43,559 nucleotides of DNA from Bacteroidales bacterium (GTDB taxonomy: Bacteria > Bacteroidota > Bacteroidia > Bacteroidales > UBA932), in contig JAFWPA010000042.1 of NCBI GenBank assembly GCA_017509685.1, forward strand, positions 1-43,559, read 5' to 3'. The translations under genes were made by a program, and so were the position numbers. Below the pieces are notes generated by a model. It was given only the letters and a program-made list of their open reading frames with translations, made no database searches and had not been told where the DNA came from. Shown in pieces: positions 31,903 through 41,000 of this stretch; the first letter of the stretch is position 1, and each line of letters opens with the position of its first letter.

Positions 31903-33507
31903 TTATTTCATCAAATTTCCCAGAATGGAGCGCGTGAGTTCGCGGGTGACGGTGGTGGCGGCGCTCTTGGTGGCGCGTTTCACCATTTTTTCGCCGGTGG
32001 AAGTCTTGGAGTTGGTCTTTTTGCCCGTCACTTTGGCCGTAACGGCATCGGCGGCGACAGCAGCGGCCACGCCGGTAACGGCGGTGAGCACGCTCTTGAG
32101 TACCTTGGAGGCGATGCCGGGCTTCTTGGCCTTGGCAGCCTTCTCGGCCTCCTTGGCCTTGATGGCGGCATCCTTTTCAGCAGCGGCGGCAGCTTCCATT
32201 TCGGCCTTCTGGCGTTCGGCTTCTTCGGTGGCCTTGGTAATCAGTTCATAGGCGCTTTCGCGGTCAATGGGATGGTCGTAGCGGCCGTACAGGCGGCTGC
32301 GCTTAATCAGATTGGCCCGCTGGTCTTCCGTGATGGCGCCAATCTGGCTCAGCGGGAAGAGAATCTTGGCACGCTCCACCATAGCGGGGGTGCCCTTTTC
32401 GTCCAGGAAGGACACCAGGGCTTCGCCGGTACCCAGCTCCAGCAGGGTGTCGTAGGTCTTGAAGGCGGGGTTGGGGCGGAAGGTATCGGCCGCCACCTTC
32501 ACGGCTTTCTGGTCCTGCGGCGTGTAGGCGCGCAGAGCGTGCTGCACGCGGTTGCCCAACTGGCCCAGGATGTTGGAAGGAATGTCCGTGGGGCTCTGGG
32601 TGATGAAGTAGATGCCCACGCCCTTGGAACGGATGAGGCGGATCACCTGCTCAATCTTGTCCGTGAGTGCCTTGGAAGTGCCCTCGAACAGCATGTGGGC
32701 CTCGTCGAAGAAGAACACCAGTTTGGGCAAATCCATCTCCCCTACCTCGGGCAGCGTAGCGTAGAGTTCGGAAAGCAGCCACAGCAGGAAAGTGGAATAG
32801 AGCTTGGGCTGCAGCATCAGTTTATCGGCCGCCAGCACGTTCATGATACCCTTGCCGCCTTCGCACTGCAGGAGATCATAAATATCGAAGTCCGGTTCGC
32901 CAAAGAATTTTTCAGCTCCCTGGTTCTCCAGGGCCAGCAATGCGCGCTGGATAGCGCCCACCGAGGCCGATGTCACGTTGCCGTACTGGGTGGTGTATTC
33001 CGCCGCGTTCTGCCCCACGAAGTTGAGCATCGCGCGAAGGTCCTTAAGGTCGACGAGGAGGAGGCCGTTGTCATCGGCAATTTTGAAGACGATGTTCAGC
33101 ACGCCGGTCTGGGTCTCGTTCAGGTCCATCAGGCGGCCCAGCATCTCCGGACCCATCCGGGAAATGGTGCTGCGCATGGGGTGGCCCTGCTCACCGTAGA
33201 CGTCGAAGAAGCGCACGGGACAGCTCTGGAACTGGGGATCGGCAATGCCGAACTCCGGCAGGCGCTTCTCGATGAAGCCGCTCAGCTTGCCGGCCTGGGA
33301 GATACCGGAGAGGTCTCCCTTCATATCGGCCATAAAGCACGGCACGCCGGCCTGGCAGAAGGTTTCGGCCAGCACCTGCAGAGTGACGGTCTTACCGGTA
33401 CCGGTAGCACCGGCGATGAGTCCGTGACGGCAAGCCATCTTGCCGGTGAGCGAGATGGGACCGTTCTGTGAATGGGCCACATATAGGCCTCTTTCAGAGT
33501 GGAGCAT
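31903..33507 (-). CDS. HerA-like/DUF853 ATPase
   Basis: A 534-residue P-loop ATPase of the HerA-FtsK class, DUF853 (YjgR) branch. Walker A is HGLIAGATGTGKTVTLQVLA (near residues 30-45), Walker B is LPKLVFFFDEAHMLF, and the arginine-finger region lies in RSKGVGIYFITQSPTDIPSNILGQLGNRVQHALRAYTP. MADMKGDLSGISQAGK is conserved in the family. After about residue 430 comes an Ala/Lys/Glu-rich coiled segment and a Lys/Thr-rich tail. HerA proteins pump or unwind DNA with NurA nuclease; the YjgR branch has no known partner and no nurA is present here. It starts 17 bp after the cstA stop. Confidence 0.85.
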   Translation of the reverse strand: MLHSERGLYVAHSQNGPISLTGKMACRHGLIAGATGTGKTVTLQVLAETFCQAGVPCFMADMKGDLSGISQAGKLSGFIEKRLPEFGIADPQFQSCPVRFFDVYGEQGHPMRSTISRMGPEMLGRLMDLNETQTGVLNIVFKIADDNGLLLVDLKDLRAMLNFVGQNAAEYTTQYGNVTSASVGAIQRALLALENQGAEKFFGEPDFDIYDLLQCEGGKGIMNVLAADKLMLQPKLYSTFLLWLLSELYATLPEVGEMDLPKLVFFFDEAHMLFEGTSKALTDKIEQVIRLIRSKGVGIYFITQSPTDIPSNILGQLGNRVQHALRAYTPQDQKAVKVAADTFRPNPAFKTYDTLLELGTGEALVSFLDEKGTPAMVERAKILFPLSQIGAITEDQRANLIKRSRLYGRYDHPIDRESAYELITKATEEAERQKAEMEAAAAAEKDAAIKAKEAEKAAKAKKPGIASKVLKSVLTAVTGVAAAVAADAVTAKVTGKKTNSKTSTGEKMVKRATKSAATTVTRELTRSILGNLMK

Positions 33508-33524
33508 ATCTATTTAATTATCAG

Positions 33525-34988
33525 TTATTCACGCACAGGGGGTTGCTTGCCACGCCATATATAGAACAGCACCGCAGCCACTACAAACGTGCCGATGCCG
33601 ATCCACGGCGCCAGCGTCTGCGGCAGACGGAAGCCGGTTTTGTCGATGAGGATGAACGTGACGCAGACGGCGGTCATGAACAGGGACGGCAGCAGGGTGA
33701 TCAGGTAATAGCAGGAGCCTTTGGACTTGTACAGGTAGATAGTGGCGGTCCAGAGCATAAAGGCGGCCAGGGTCTGGTTGCTCCAGCCGAAGTAGCGCCA
33801 GATGGTGTTGAAGCCGTTGGCGTCGGCAATGTTGTACCACAGCAGGAAGGCCGATCCCACAAAGAGCGGAACGGCCACCATGAGGCGCTTGCCGATAGCC
33901 TTCTGCTCCAGGTGGAGGAAGTCGGCGATGATGAGGCGGGCGCTGCGGAAAGCGGTGTCACCGGAAGTGATAGGGGCAGCCACCACGCCCAGGATGGCCA
34001 GGATGCCACCCAGCAGGCCCAGCCAGGCCTCGGACACCTTGGTCACCACCGTAGGAGCGGCGGCCGACATGTCGGAGCCCACGGTAGCGGCGCCGCCGTC
34101 GAAGAAGAACCAGGAAGACACGGCCGCCCAGATGAGGGCCACCAGACCTTCCGTAATCATAGAACCGTAAAACACCGGACGACCCAACTTTTCGTTGGTA
34201 ATGCAACGGGCCATCAGCGGGCTCTGCGTGGCGTGGAAGCCAGAAATAGCACCGCAAGCAATGGTGATGAAAAGGCAAGGGAAGATGGGCTGGTTCTTCA
34301 CGCCGGCCTGCTCACTCCAACCGCTTAAGCCATCCCAGAATTCCGGCAGCGAGGGCCACTTGGTGAACAGGCACACCATCAGGGCCACCGCCATGAACAG
34401 CAGCGCGACGGCAAACAGCGGATACACCTTGCCGATGAGCTTGTCAATGGGCAGCAGCGTCGCTATAATATAATATAGGAAGATGATGCCCACCCACAGC
34501 ATGATGGAGCCACGTGTTCCGTCCCCGGCGATGTCGCCCAGGATGAGGGCCGGGCTGTATACGAATACCGTTCCCACCAGCAGCAGGAGTATGATGCTGA
34601 ATACCAGCATCACCGTCTTGGTGCGCTGTCCCAGGTACTTGCCCACCAGTTCGGGGAACCCGACGCCCCCGTTGCGCACGGAAAGCATTCCGCACATATA
34701 GTCGTGCACGGCGCCCGCGAAGATGCAGCCCAGCACAATCCACAGATAGCTGGCCGGGCCGAACTTCGCGCCCATGATGGCGCCGAAGATGGGACCCGTT
34801 CCCGCAATGTTCAGGAACTGGATCATATACACCTTCCAGGTGGGCATGGCAATATAATCCACACCGTCGGCTTTGGTGATGGCCGGCGTCTTACGCTTGG
34901 GATCCGGCCCGAAAACCCGGTCTACGAAGGCTCCGTAAACCACATAGCCCAAAACCAGGGCCACCATACTGATGAGAAAAGAGAACAT
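33525..34988 (-). CDS. cstA: CstA-family carbon starvation protein (peptide/pyruvate transporter)
   Basis: A 487-residue polytopic membrane protein with about 12-14 helices. Family blocks are clear: FLNIAGTGPIFGAIMGAKFGPASYLWIVLGCIFAGAVHDY near the N-terminus, SVRNGGVGFPELVGKYLG, CGAISGFHATQSPLMARCI, and VAAPITSGDTAFRSARLIIADF. CstA proteins import peptides or pyruvate under carbon starvation. The protein lacks the long C-terminal part of the E. coli version, as is usual for the shorter Bacteroidetes proteins. The start overlaps the rsmD stop by one base. The following HerA-like gene is 17 bp downstream. Confidence 0.9.
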   Translation of the reverse strand: MFSFLISMVALVLGYVVYGAFVDRVFGPDPKRKTPAITKADGVDYIAMPTWKVYMIQFLNIAGTGPIFGAIMGAKFGPASYLWIVLGCIFAGAVHDYMCGMLSVRNGGVGFPELVGKYLGQRTKTVMLVFSIILLLLVGTVFVYSPALILGDIAGDGTRGSIMLWVGIIFLYYIIATLLPIDKLIGKVYPLFAVALLFMAVALMVCLFTKWPSLPEFWDGLSGWSEQAGVKNQPIFPCLFITIACGAISGFHATQSPLMARCITNEKLGRPVFYGSMITEGLVALIWAAVSSWFFFDGGAATVGSDMSAAAPTVVTKVSEAWLGLLGGILAILGVVAAPITSGDTAFRSARLIIADFLHLEQKAIGKRLMVAVPLFVGSAFLLWYNIADANGFNTIWRYFGWSNQTLAAFMLWTATIYLYKSKGSCYYLITLLPSLFMTAVCVTFILIDKTGFRLPQTLAPWIGIGTFVVAAVLFYIWRGKQPPVRE

Positions 34989-35518
34989 TACTCAAAAAAG
35001 GTAAAATGAACACGACCGTAGGAGCGTTCCTTCACAAAATGGGGATGGTCCGTGAAGGAATACTCGTCCCCATGCTCCAAGATAAAGTAGCAGCCGGGGT
35101 GCAGTAAATCCAAAGAGAAAATAAGGTCCGGAATGCCGCCCAGGCCCTCCAGGGCATACGGCGGATCGGCAAAGATGATATCGAACTTTTCCCGGCAGAT
35201 GGGCAGGAAGTCAAAGACGTTGTCCCGCACCATGGTTACGTTGGAGAGACCCAGCCGGGCGGCCTCGGTCTTGATGAAACTGGCGTTCTCCCGGGCCATT
35301 TCCACGCAATACACGCGGGAAGCGCCGCGGGAGGCGAACTCAAAGGCAATGGAGCCGGTGCCGCCAAAGAGGTCCAGCACCTTCAGGTCCTGGAATTCGT
35401 ATTCGTTGTCCAAGATGTTGAACAGCCCCTCCTTGGCATAGTCCGTAGTGGGACGTGCCTTGTACCCTGCCGGGGGCAGGATGATTTTGCCTTTCAGTTT
35501 TCCGCCGATGATCCTCAT
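34988..35518 (-). CDS. rsmD: 16S rRNA (guanine-N2-966) methyltransferase
   Basis: Methylates G966 of 16S rRNA using S-adenosylmethionine. The 176 residues start MRIIGGKLKGKIILPP, the conserved RsmD start; ARPTTDYAKEGLFNIL, VLDLFGGTGSIAFEFASRGA (SAM-binding) and IIFADPPYALEG (DPPY catalytic motif) follow. The frame is open much further upstream, but that part is the shadow of the DUF3822 gene; the ATG at 35516-35518 overlaps the DUF3822 stop by 4 bp. The neighbouring DUF3822 gene is a common Bacteroidetes partner. Confidence 0.93.
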   Translation of the reverse strand: MRIIGGKLKGKIILPPAGYKARPTTDYAKEGLFNILDNEYEFQDLKVLDLFGGTGSIAFEFASRGASRVYCVEMARENASFIKTEAARLGLSNVTMVRDNVFDFLPICREKFDIIFADPPYALEGLGGIPDLIFSLDLLHPGCYFILEHGDEYSFTDHPHFVKERSYGRVHFTFFE

Positions 35519-36180
35519 AACTGCACCACGGCCTTGAAATAGCGGTAGAGCGACATTTCGGATTCCGGATCCAACGGGGTGCGGAAGTGAGCGGTAGACA
35601 CCTCCGGATTCAGCTGCAGGCGCTTCATGGCCAGAAACAGGAAGTACTCGGCGGTGGTGAAGTCCGGGGCCTCGAACACGTTGGCCAGGCACAGGCTCTT
35701 GCCCTGGGCAATGACCAGGTGCAGCCATCCGCCGTGCCAGGAAGCCAGAATCTTGTTATACTCCGATATATTGTCCAGTTCCCGCAGCAGGTAATACATC
35801 TCCGGCAGCACGCGAACGGGCTCTCCGGAAACGGGGAGCACCGTCTGGGCCAGGACTTTGGAAAGCGATTCGTCCAGGGAATTGGAATACACCAGCGTGG
35901 CGCCCAGGGAAGGGATCTGGATGGTTTCCACAAAGTCCGATTCCCGCAGCGAAGCCACCTGCGCCAGGGCTTTCCGGGCCGATACAGGATCTACGAAAGC
36001 GTCCGGCACCAGGGTCACCTTGGGGGTGAGGAGGGAAACCTCCACTTTGTCATACCGGCGCTGGAGCTCCGGCGTGGTGAACACGTGTTCGGCCGACAGC
36101 CAGGGCCTGCCATTAAAAGAAAATCCACTCAAGGAGACTTGAATGGATATTTCTGAATATGCGGTATTTGTCCGGTCCAT
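35515..36180 (-). CDS. DUF3822-family protein
   Basis: A 221-residue soluble protein without signal peptide. It begins with ISIQVSLSGFSFNG and contains ILASWHGGWLHLVIAQGKSLCLANVFEAPDFTTAEYFLFLAMKRLQLNP, features of DUF3822, a Bacteroidetes family of actin-like ATPase fold but without clear catalytic residues and of unknown function. It is nearly always next to rsmD; here the two overlap by 4 bp (ATGA). It starts 8 bp after the unknown membrane protein at 36189. Confidence 0.8.
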   Translation of the reverse strand: MDRTNTAYSEISIQVSLSGFSFNGRPWLSAEHVFTTPELQRRYDKVEVSLLTPKVTLVPDAFVDPVSARKALAQVASLRESDFVETIQIPSLGATLVYSNSLDESLSKVLAQTVLPVSGEPVRVLPEMYYLLRELDNISEYNKILASWHGGWLHLVIAQGKSLCLANVFEAPDFTTAEYFLFLAMKRLQLNPEVSTAHFRTPLDPESEMSLYRYFKAVVQL

Positions 36181-36188
36181 AAGGAGGA

Positions 36189-36890
36189 CTATTCCCAGTT
36201 ACCTGCGTTGTTGTTAGGAGCGGTAACGCTACCCACCTGCAGACCTTCGTACTTGTTCTGGTCCCGGCGCTCGGCGTCCAGGTTGATACGAAGCTGATTG
36301 TCCAGACCCTTGCACAGAGCCTTGTAAGGCATACGGGCCTCGAACAGAGGAACCTGCACACCGGAAACGGTCTTGATAGTGGATTCCATTTCGGTCTCCA
36401 TACCACCGGAGAACGGGATGTACTTCAGGGAGTCGATGCAGAAGTCCGGGCGGTTGTTGAACAGGGTATCCTTCACGGGGATCTCTGTTACGGTGGAGAA
36501 CACCACCTTCTGGCCGGCGGCATAGGCGGCAGCCAACTTGGCAGTCATCTCGGCGGGTTTGAGCTTCTTGTTGGCCTTCTTGATGGCTTCGGTGTTGGCA
36601 ACGGCCAGAGAGTCATCCAGGGAGCCGATCTGCATCACGATGTCCATCTTGCCGGTCTCATAGAACAGCTTGAGGGAGTCTACGGTAGGGGCAAAACGGC
36701 CGTTCACGCTCTTGAAAGCCTCCTGCAGGGTACGGATGTCCTTGAGGCGCTGGATACCCACCTGGGAGCGGGCAGCCACTTCCTTGTTGAACTGGACGGG
36801 TTTCTGAACGCTCTTGACGGTGAGCCAGACCAGCAGCACGATAACAACCCCGAGAACAATCTCTACGATGATTTTAGTGGACTTATTCAT
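36189..36890 (-). CDS. Membrane-anchored protein of unknown function
   Basis: A 233-residue protein: a short N-terminus, one membrane helix (IIVEIVLGVVIVLLVWLTVKS), then a soluble mostly helical domain probably outside the cytoplasm. Visible are a coiled segment (FNKEVAARSQVGIQRLKDIRTLQEAFKSVNGRFAP) resembling the helix after the N-terminal stem of pilin- or pseudopilin-like proteins, an Ala/Lys-rich middle and a Pro/Asn-rich tail. I recognise no family. It heads the leftward transcript with DUF3822-rsmD-cstA and has its own promoter (36925-36955). The short spacing to DUF3822 suggests the two belong together. Confidence 0.7.
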   Translation of the reverse strand: MNKSTKIIVEIVLGVVIVLLVWLTVKSVQKPVQFNKEVAARSQVGIQRLKDIRTLQEAFKSVNGRFAPTVDSLKLFYETGKMDIVMQIGSLDDSLAVANTEAIKKANKKLKPAEMTAKLAAAYAAGQKVVFSTVTEIPVKDTLFNNRPDFCIDSLKYIPFSGGMETEMESTIKTVSGVQVPLFEARMPYKALCKGLDNQLRINLDAERRDQNKYEGLQVGSVTAPNNNAGNWE

Positions 36891-36924
36891 TATTTTAGTG
36901 TTTTATAATTTTCCAAACTTCCGA

Positions 36925-36955
36925 CAAAGTTAACAAAATGATTTCTCAAAAGCAA
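36925..36955 (-). promoter_or_regulatory. Promoter of the DUF3822-rsmD run
   Basis: On the minus strand TTG (36955-36953), 20 bp, then TAACTTTG (36932-36925), 34 bp before the start at 36890. It faces away from the -7 box at 36966-36973, so this is a divergent promoter pair. Confidence 0.65.
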
Positions 36956-36965
36956 TAATCTTTTG

Positions 36966-36973
36966 TAAATTTG
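36966..36973 (+). promoter_or_regulatory. -7 box of the 36983-42865 operon
   Basis: TAAATTTG on the plus strand ends 9 bp before the ATG at 36983. It is shared back to back with the divergent promoter at 36925-36955. Confidence 0.55.
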
Positions 36974-36982
36974 CCGAGCAGA

Positions 36983-38014
36983 ATGCAACCCATGGATTTC
37001 ATCCGGAAGGAAAACATACAAACGCTTGAGCAGTGGATAGCCCGCGCCGCCTCCCCGGTGGTGCTGGGCCACACCCATCCCGACGGAGACGCCCTGGGAG
37101 CCACCGCCGCGCTGGCCCTGTACCTCCGCGGCCTGGGCAAGGACGCCGCCGTGGTCTTCCCGGACTCCCCCGCCGACAACCTGCGCTTCATCCTTCCGGC
37201 CCATGTCCCCTGCCTATTCCAGGACACGGACCCCGATGCCGCCGTCCAGCGCATCCAACAGGCCGATTTAATCTTCCTGGTAGACGCCAACGCCTTCTCC
37301 CGCATCGAAGGCCTGCAGGACGCCGCATCCGCCTCCTCTGCCCCCAAGGTCCTGATGGACCATCACCTGAACCCGGACCTGGACAGCTTCGGCCTGGCGT
37401 TCACCACTCCCAATATTTCCTCTGCCTCTGAAGTAGTCTACTGGATACTGAAAGAACTGATGGAGGAGGCACCCTCCTCCAGCATGTGGGACAGCCTGAT
37501 GATCGGCATGACCACGGACACCAATAATTTTGCGAATTCGGTGTTCCCCAGTACGTTCCGGATGGCGTCGGAGCTCATTGAGGCCGGGGTGGACCGGGAT
37601 GCCCTGCTGCAGCAAATATACTGGAGTTACCGGGAGAACCGGGTTCGCCTGATGGGATATATGCAGAGCGAAGAGCTGCACGTGCTGCCCAACGGAACGG
37701 CATATATGATCCTTACCAAGGACATCCAGGAGCGCTTCGACATGCTGGACGGGGAAAGCGAAGGCCTGGTAAACGTGCCGCTGGCCATCAAGAAGGTGAA
37801 GTTGAGCGTGCTGCTCAAGGAGGACGACGGCCACTTCCGCGTGTCGGCGCGCTCCAAGAAAGGCACCAGCGCCCAGCAGCTGGCCCGGCAGTACTTCCAC
37901 GGCGGCGGCCACGAGAATGCCGCCGGAGGGAAGCTCTTCATCGGCCAGGACATTGCATCGGCCCAGGCGGCTCCCGCCTACGTAGAACAGGTTTTAAAAG
38001 CATTCCTGCCGTGA
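36983..38014 (+). CDS. DHH/DHHA1 phosphoesterase (NrnA-like oligoribonuclease/pAp phosphatase)
   Basis: A 343-residue DHH-superfamily phosphoesterase. Metal-binding motifs: VLGHTHPDGDALGAT (motif I), LIFLVDANAF (II), VLMDHHLNPD (III, the DHH itself) and TTDTNNF (IV); the C-terminal DHHA1 domain has FHGGGHENAAGG, the substrate-phosphate loop. NrnA-type enzymes degrade short RNA oligomers and dephosphorylate pAp, a by-product of sulfate and ACP metabolism; some relatives act on c-di-AMP products, so the exact substrate is open. The ATG at 36983 lies just after the -7 box; 36992 is an alternative. It overlaps the next gene by 4 bp. Confidence 0.9.
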   Translation: MQPMDFIRKENIQTLEQWIARAASPVVLGHTHPDGDALGATAALALYLRGLGKDAAVVFPDSPADNLRFILPAHVPCLFQDTDPDAAVQRIQQADLIFLVDANAFSRIEGLQDAASASSAPKVLMDHHLNPDLDSFGLAFTTPNISSASEVVYWILKELMEEAPSSSMWDSLMIGMTTDTNNFANSVFPSTFRMASELIEAGVDRDALLQQIYWSYRENRVRLMGYMQSEELHVLPNGTAYMILTKDIQERFDMLDGESEGLVNVPLAIKKVKLSVLLKEDDGHFRVSARSKKGTSAQQLARQYFHGGGHENAAGGKLFIGQDIASAQAAPAYVEQVLKAFLP

Positions 38015-38565
38015 GACGAAGCACCGTCATCTTTGCCGCCGGCCTTGCCGCGGCCCTCATCGCAGCCTGCACCAAGCAGTCGCTGCAAACCACTTACGAC
38101 AAGCAGACTACCTATATAGAGAGCTTCGTATCGGCCCAGATGAAGGCCGATACCAACGCCACCCTCACCCGCAACGGCGGCGCCTACCGCCTCACGCTGC
38201 ACGACACGCTCCCCCCGGAGCGGGACTCCCTGCTGTGGGGGCAGAAAGTGGCCCTGTACTACGGCTGTTTCACCCTTACGTCGTCCAGCATCAACACGTC
38301 CGGCCTGGTTTCCACCAACATCAAGGAACTGGCCACGAGGGCCGGCTGGAGCCTGTCGGACACCACCCTCTTCAAGCTGGACACCATCACGCTGGACAAA
38401 AACCTGCTCACGGGACTGGCCGACGGACTGGCGGGCGTACAGCCGCTGGATGAGGGATATATCCTGTTTACGGGAAAATATGGGTACGGAAAAAGCGAGC
38501 GGGGCATGATTCCTGCATTATCGGCACTGGTTTATTATTTTGTGATAGACAATATTTTTGAATGA
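38011..38565 (+). CDS. FKBP-like lipoprotein (short)
   Basis: A 184-residue lipoprotein starting with GTG at 38011; lipobox ALIAAC (Cys20). The second half has an FKBP-type peptidyl-prolyl isomerase layout: KVALYYGCFTL, then NLLTGLADGLAGVQPLDEGYILFTGKYGYG and GMIPALSALVYYF, matching the 'L..GL..GL.GM..GE...IP....YG......IP..S.L.F' pattern. Probably a periplasmic chaperone or isomerase related to the GldI-type FKBP lipoproteins of Bacteroidetes. It overlaps the upstream stop by 4 bp (GTGA) and the following FKBP gene by 4 bp (ATGA). Catalytic activity is not certain. Confidence 0.7.
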   Translation: MRRSTVIFAAGLAAALIAACTKQSLQTTYDKQTTYIESFVSAQMKADTNATLTRNGGAYRLTLHDTLPPERDSLLWGQKVALYYGCFTLTSSSINTSGLVSTNIKELATRAGWSLSDTTLFKLDTITLDKNLLTGLADGLAGVQPLDEGYILFTGKYGYGKSERGMIPALSALVYYFVIDNIFE

Positions 38566-39593
38566 ATAAGCATCTTTTGATTCCCCTTGCGCTCCTGGCC
38601 CTTGTGGCCGGTGCCTGCGCCAAGACCAACACCAGCACCACCGGACAGGACGCCCAGACGTACCTGAAGTTGTGGATGGACGCATACTATCCCAACATCG
38701 CGCCCAACGCCGACGGCCTGTACATCCTGGAAGAGACCGTTGGAACCGGTGAAGAGCGCAACACGGATTTGCCGTACGTCTATGTAACCAGCACCATCCG
38801 CAGCCTGGGCGGCACCATCTCCAACACCACCAGCGAAGCCCTGTCCAAACAGCTGGGCACCTATAAAGAGGGAGACTACTACGGTCCCCGTTTCCAGCAG
38901 GTGGGAACCGGTGTTAGCTATGCCGGCGTGGACGCTCTGCTCAAGGGAATGAAGGTGGGTGGCGTCCGCAAGGCCGTCGTCCCCGCCTGGATGCTCAACA
39001 CCAGCCGCTACGACACCCAGCAGGAGTATCTGGACAAATGCTCCACCAGCGCCAGCCTCATCTACGAGATTGGTTTCGAAGGCCAGACCGAGGATCCCGA
39101 GGCCAACGGTATCAGTGCCGTCAAGACCTATGTACTCATGACGTACGGGGCTCAGCAGAAGTCCACCACCTATACGTCGGACCAGGAAGATGACGGCAGC
39201 TTCTACTTCGTGAGCGACTCCACGGCCTTCAAGGACGTCACCAAGATTGCCGAAAGCACCTCAGTGAACATGAACTACGTTGGCAAACGCCTGGACGGCA
39301 CCATTTTCGACACCAACCTGGAAAAGGTGGCCAAAGATGCCGGCATCTATGACCGCGAACGGGAGTACACGCCCCTGTCCGTGACATATGCAAGCGCTTA
39401 CGGCAGCATGTCCGTGGGCGGCAGCACCAGCTATATCGACGGCTTCAAGGCAGGCCTGTTCCTGATGCACTGGAAGGGCCAGAAAGCCACGGTCATCTTC
39501 TCTTCCAAGCACGGTTACAGCTCTTCCGGCAGCGGGACCAGCATCCCGCCCTACGAACCCCTTATCTTTGAACTGGAATACCTGGCCGATTGA
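38562..39593 (+). CDS. FKBP-type peptidyl-prolyl isomerase lipoprotein
   Basis: A 343-residue lipoprotein (LVAGAC, Cys19). Two FKBP-like regions are visible: one at about 50-160 (LPYVYVTSTI, ALLKGMKVGGVRKAVVPAWML) and one at about 210-340 (VNMNYVGKRLDGTIFDTNL, YIDGFKAGLFLMHWKGQKATVIFSSKHGYSSSG, IPPYEPLIFELEYL). Only the second keeps most of the FKBP core. Predicted to help fold exported proteins at the proline bond. It lies between the short FKBP-like gene and the MATE gene, overlapping each by 4 bp. Confidence 0.85.
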   Translation: MNKHLLIPLALLALVAGACAKTNTSTTGQDAQTYLKLWMDAYYPNIAPNADGLYILEETVGTGEERNTDLPYVYVTSTIRSLGGTISNTTSEALSKQLGTYKEGDYYGPRFQQVGTGVSYAGVDALLKGMKVGGVRKAVVPAWMLNTSRYDTQQEYLDKCSTSASLIYEIGFEGQTEDPEANGISAVKTYVLMTYGAQQKSTTYTSDQEDDGSFYFVSDSTAFKDVTKIAESTSVNMNYVGKRLDGTIFDTNLEKVAKDAGIYDREREYTPLSVTYASAYGSMSVGGSTSYIDGFKAGLFLMHWKGQKATVIFSSKHGYSSSGSGTSIPPYEPLIFELEYLAD

Positions 39594-40999
39594 TGAGTAA
39601 CAACGGTACCGCCATACCCACCGAACTGGGGACCAAGCCCATCGGCGCCCTCATCAAGCAATATGCCGTCCCCGGCATCATTGCCATGACGGCGTCGTCG
39701 CTGTACAATATGGTGGACAGCATCTACATCGGCCATATTGCCGATGTGGGCTCGCTCTCCATCGCCGGACTGGCCATTACCTTCCCCCTGATGAACATCT
39801 CCACGGCCATCGGTACGCTGGTGGGCGTGGGCGCGGCTACCATGATATCCGTGCTGCTGGGCCAGAAGAACTATAAGGTGGCCTGCAAGGTACTGTCCAA
39901 CGAGGTTACGCTGAACATCCTTTCCGGCCTCCTCTTCACGCTGGTCACCCTGCTGTGGATGGATCCCATCCTGCGCTTTTTCGGCGCGTCGGACGCCACC
40001 CTGCCCTTCGCCCGCAGCTATATGACGGTGATTGCGCTGGGAAATGCGGTGACGCACCTCTACTTCGGCCTCAACTCTGTGGTAAGGGCTTCCGGCAACC
40101 CCAAACTGGCCATGGGACTTACGCTGTTTACGGTGGCCTCCAACGCCATTCTGGACCCCATCTTCATCTTCGTGCTGGATATGGGCGTGCAGGGTGCCGC
40201 CATCGCCACCGTGCTGTGTCAGTTGATGTCCCTGATCTATACCCTGCGGTATTTCTTTAACCAGAACAACTTCCTGCACCTGCCGCTCTCTGTCAAAATG
40301 TTCCGCGTGGACTGGAAGATTGCCAAGGATTCCCTGGCCATCGGTATGGGACCGTTCCTGATGAACCTGGCCAGCTGCATCGTGGTGCTGTTCATCAACC
40401 AGCAGCTGGTGAAATGGGGCGGAGACCTGGCCGTGGGCGCCTACGGTATCGTGAACCGCCTGGTCTTCCTGTTCATCATGATTGTGATGGGCTTCAACCA
40501 GGGTATGCAGCCCATTGCCGGCTTTAACTTCGGGGCCCGGCTGTATGGCCGCGTGCGGGAGGTGTACCTGAAGACCGCCATGTGGGCCACGCTGGTCACC
40601 ACGCTGGGATGGATTGTGTTCCAGTTTTTCCCGGAGGCCGCCGTGAACATCTTCACCAACGACCCCGTGCTGCTGGAAAAATCGGCCCGGGGCCTGCAGA
40701 TGATGAATATCGTATTCCCCATCGTGGGATTCCAAATGGTAACCACCAACCTTTTCCAGTGCCTGGGCATGGTACGCAAGTCCATCTTCCTGTCCCTGTC
40801 CCGGCAGCTGCTGTTCCTTCTCCCCTGTATCTACATCCTCCCGGCCCTGCTGGAGTCCGAGATTGGTGTATGGTACAGTTTCCCCATCTCCGACACCATT
40901 GCCGCCATCATCACCGGCATCATGGCCTGGGGCCTGCTGGTAAAGCTGGCCAAACTCCAGGACGGAGACGATCCTTCCATTTTAGGCAGTCAAATCTAA
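39590..40999 (+). CDS. MATE-family multidrug/metabolite efflux transporter
   Basis: A 469-residue membrane protein with 12 helices in two halves. MATE features: LIKQYAVPGIIAMTASSLYNMVDSIYIGHIADVGSLSIAGLAITFP (helices 1-2), GVGAATMISVLLGQ, and the mirror-image second half GMGPFLMNLASCIVVLFINQQ and FIMIVMGFNQGMQPIAGFNFGARLYGRV. MATE proteins export cationic compounds with a sodium or proton gradient. The drug or metabolite cannot be predicted. The ATG overlaps the FKBP stop by 4 bp and the next gene starts 1 bp after its stop. Confidence 0.92.
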   Translation: MMSNNGTAIPTELGTKPIGALIKQYAVPGIIAMTASSLYNMVDSIYIGHIADVGSLSIAGLAITFPLMNISTAIGTLVGVGAATMISVLLGQKNYKVACKVLSNEVTLNILSGLLFTLVTLLWMDPILRFFGASDATLPFARSYMTVIALGNAVTHLYFGLNSVVRASGNPKLAMGLTLFTVASNAILDPIFIFVLDMGVQGAAIATVLCQLMSLIYTLRYFFNQNNFLHLPLSVKMFRVDWKIAKDSLAIGMGPFLMNLASCIVVLFINQQLVKWGGDLAVGAYGIVNRLVFLFIMIVMGFNQGMQPIAGFNFGARLYGRVREVYLKTAMWATLVTTLGWIVFQFFPEAAVNIFTNDPVLLEKSARGLQMMNIVFPIVGFQMVTTNLFQCLGMVRKSIFLSLSRQLLFLLPCIYILPALLESEIGVWYSFPISDTIAAIITGIMAWGLLVKLAKLQDGDDPSILGSQI

Positions 41000-41000
41000 T

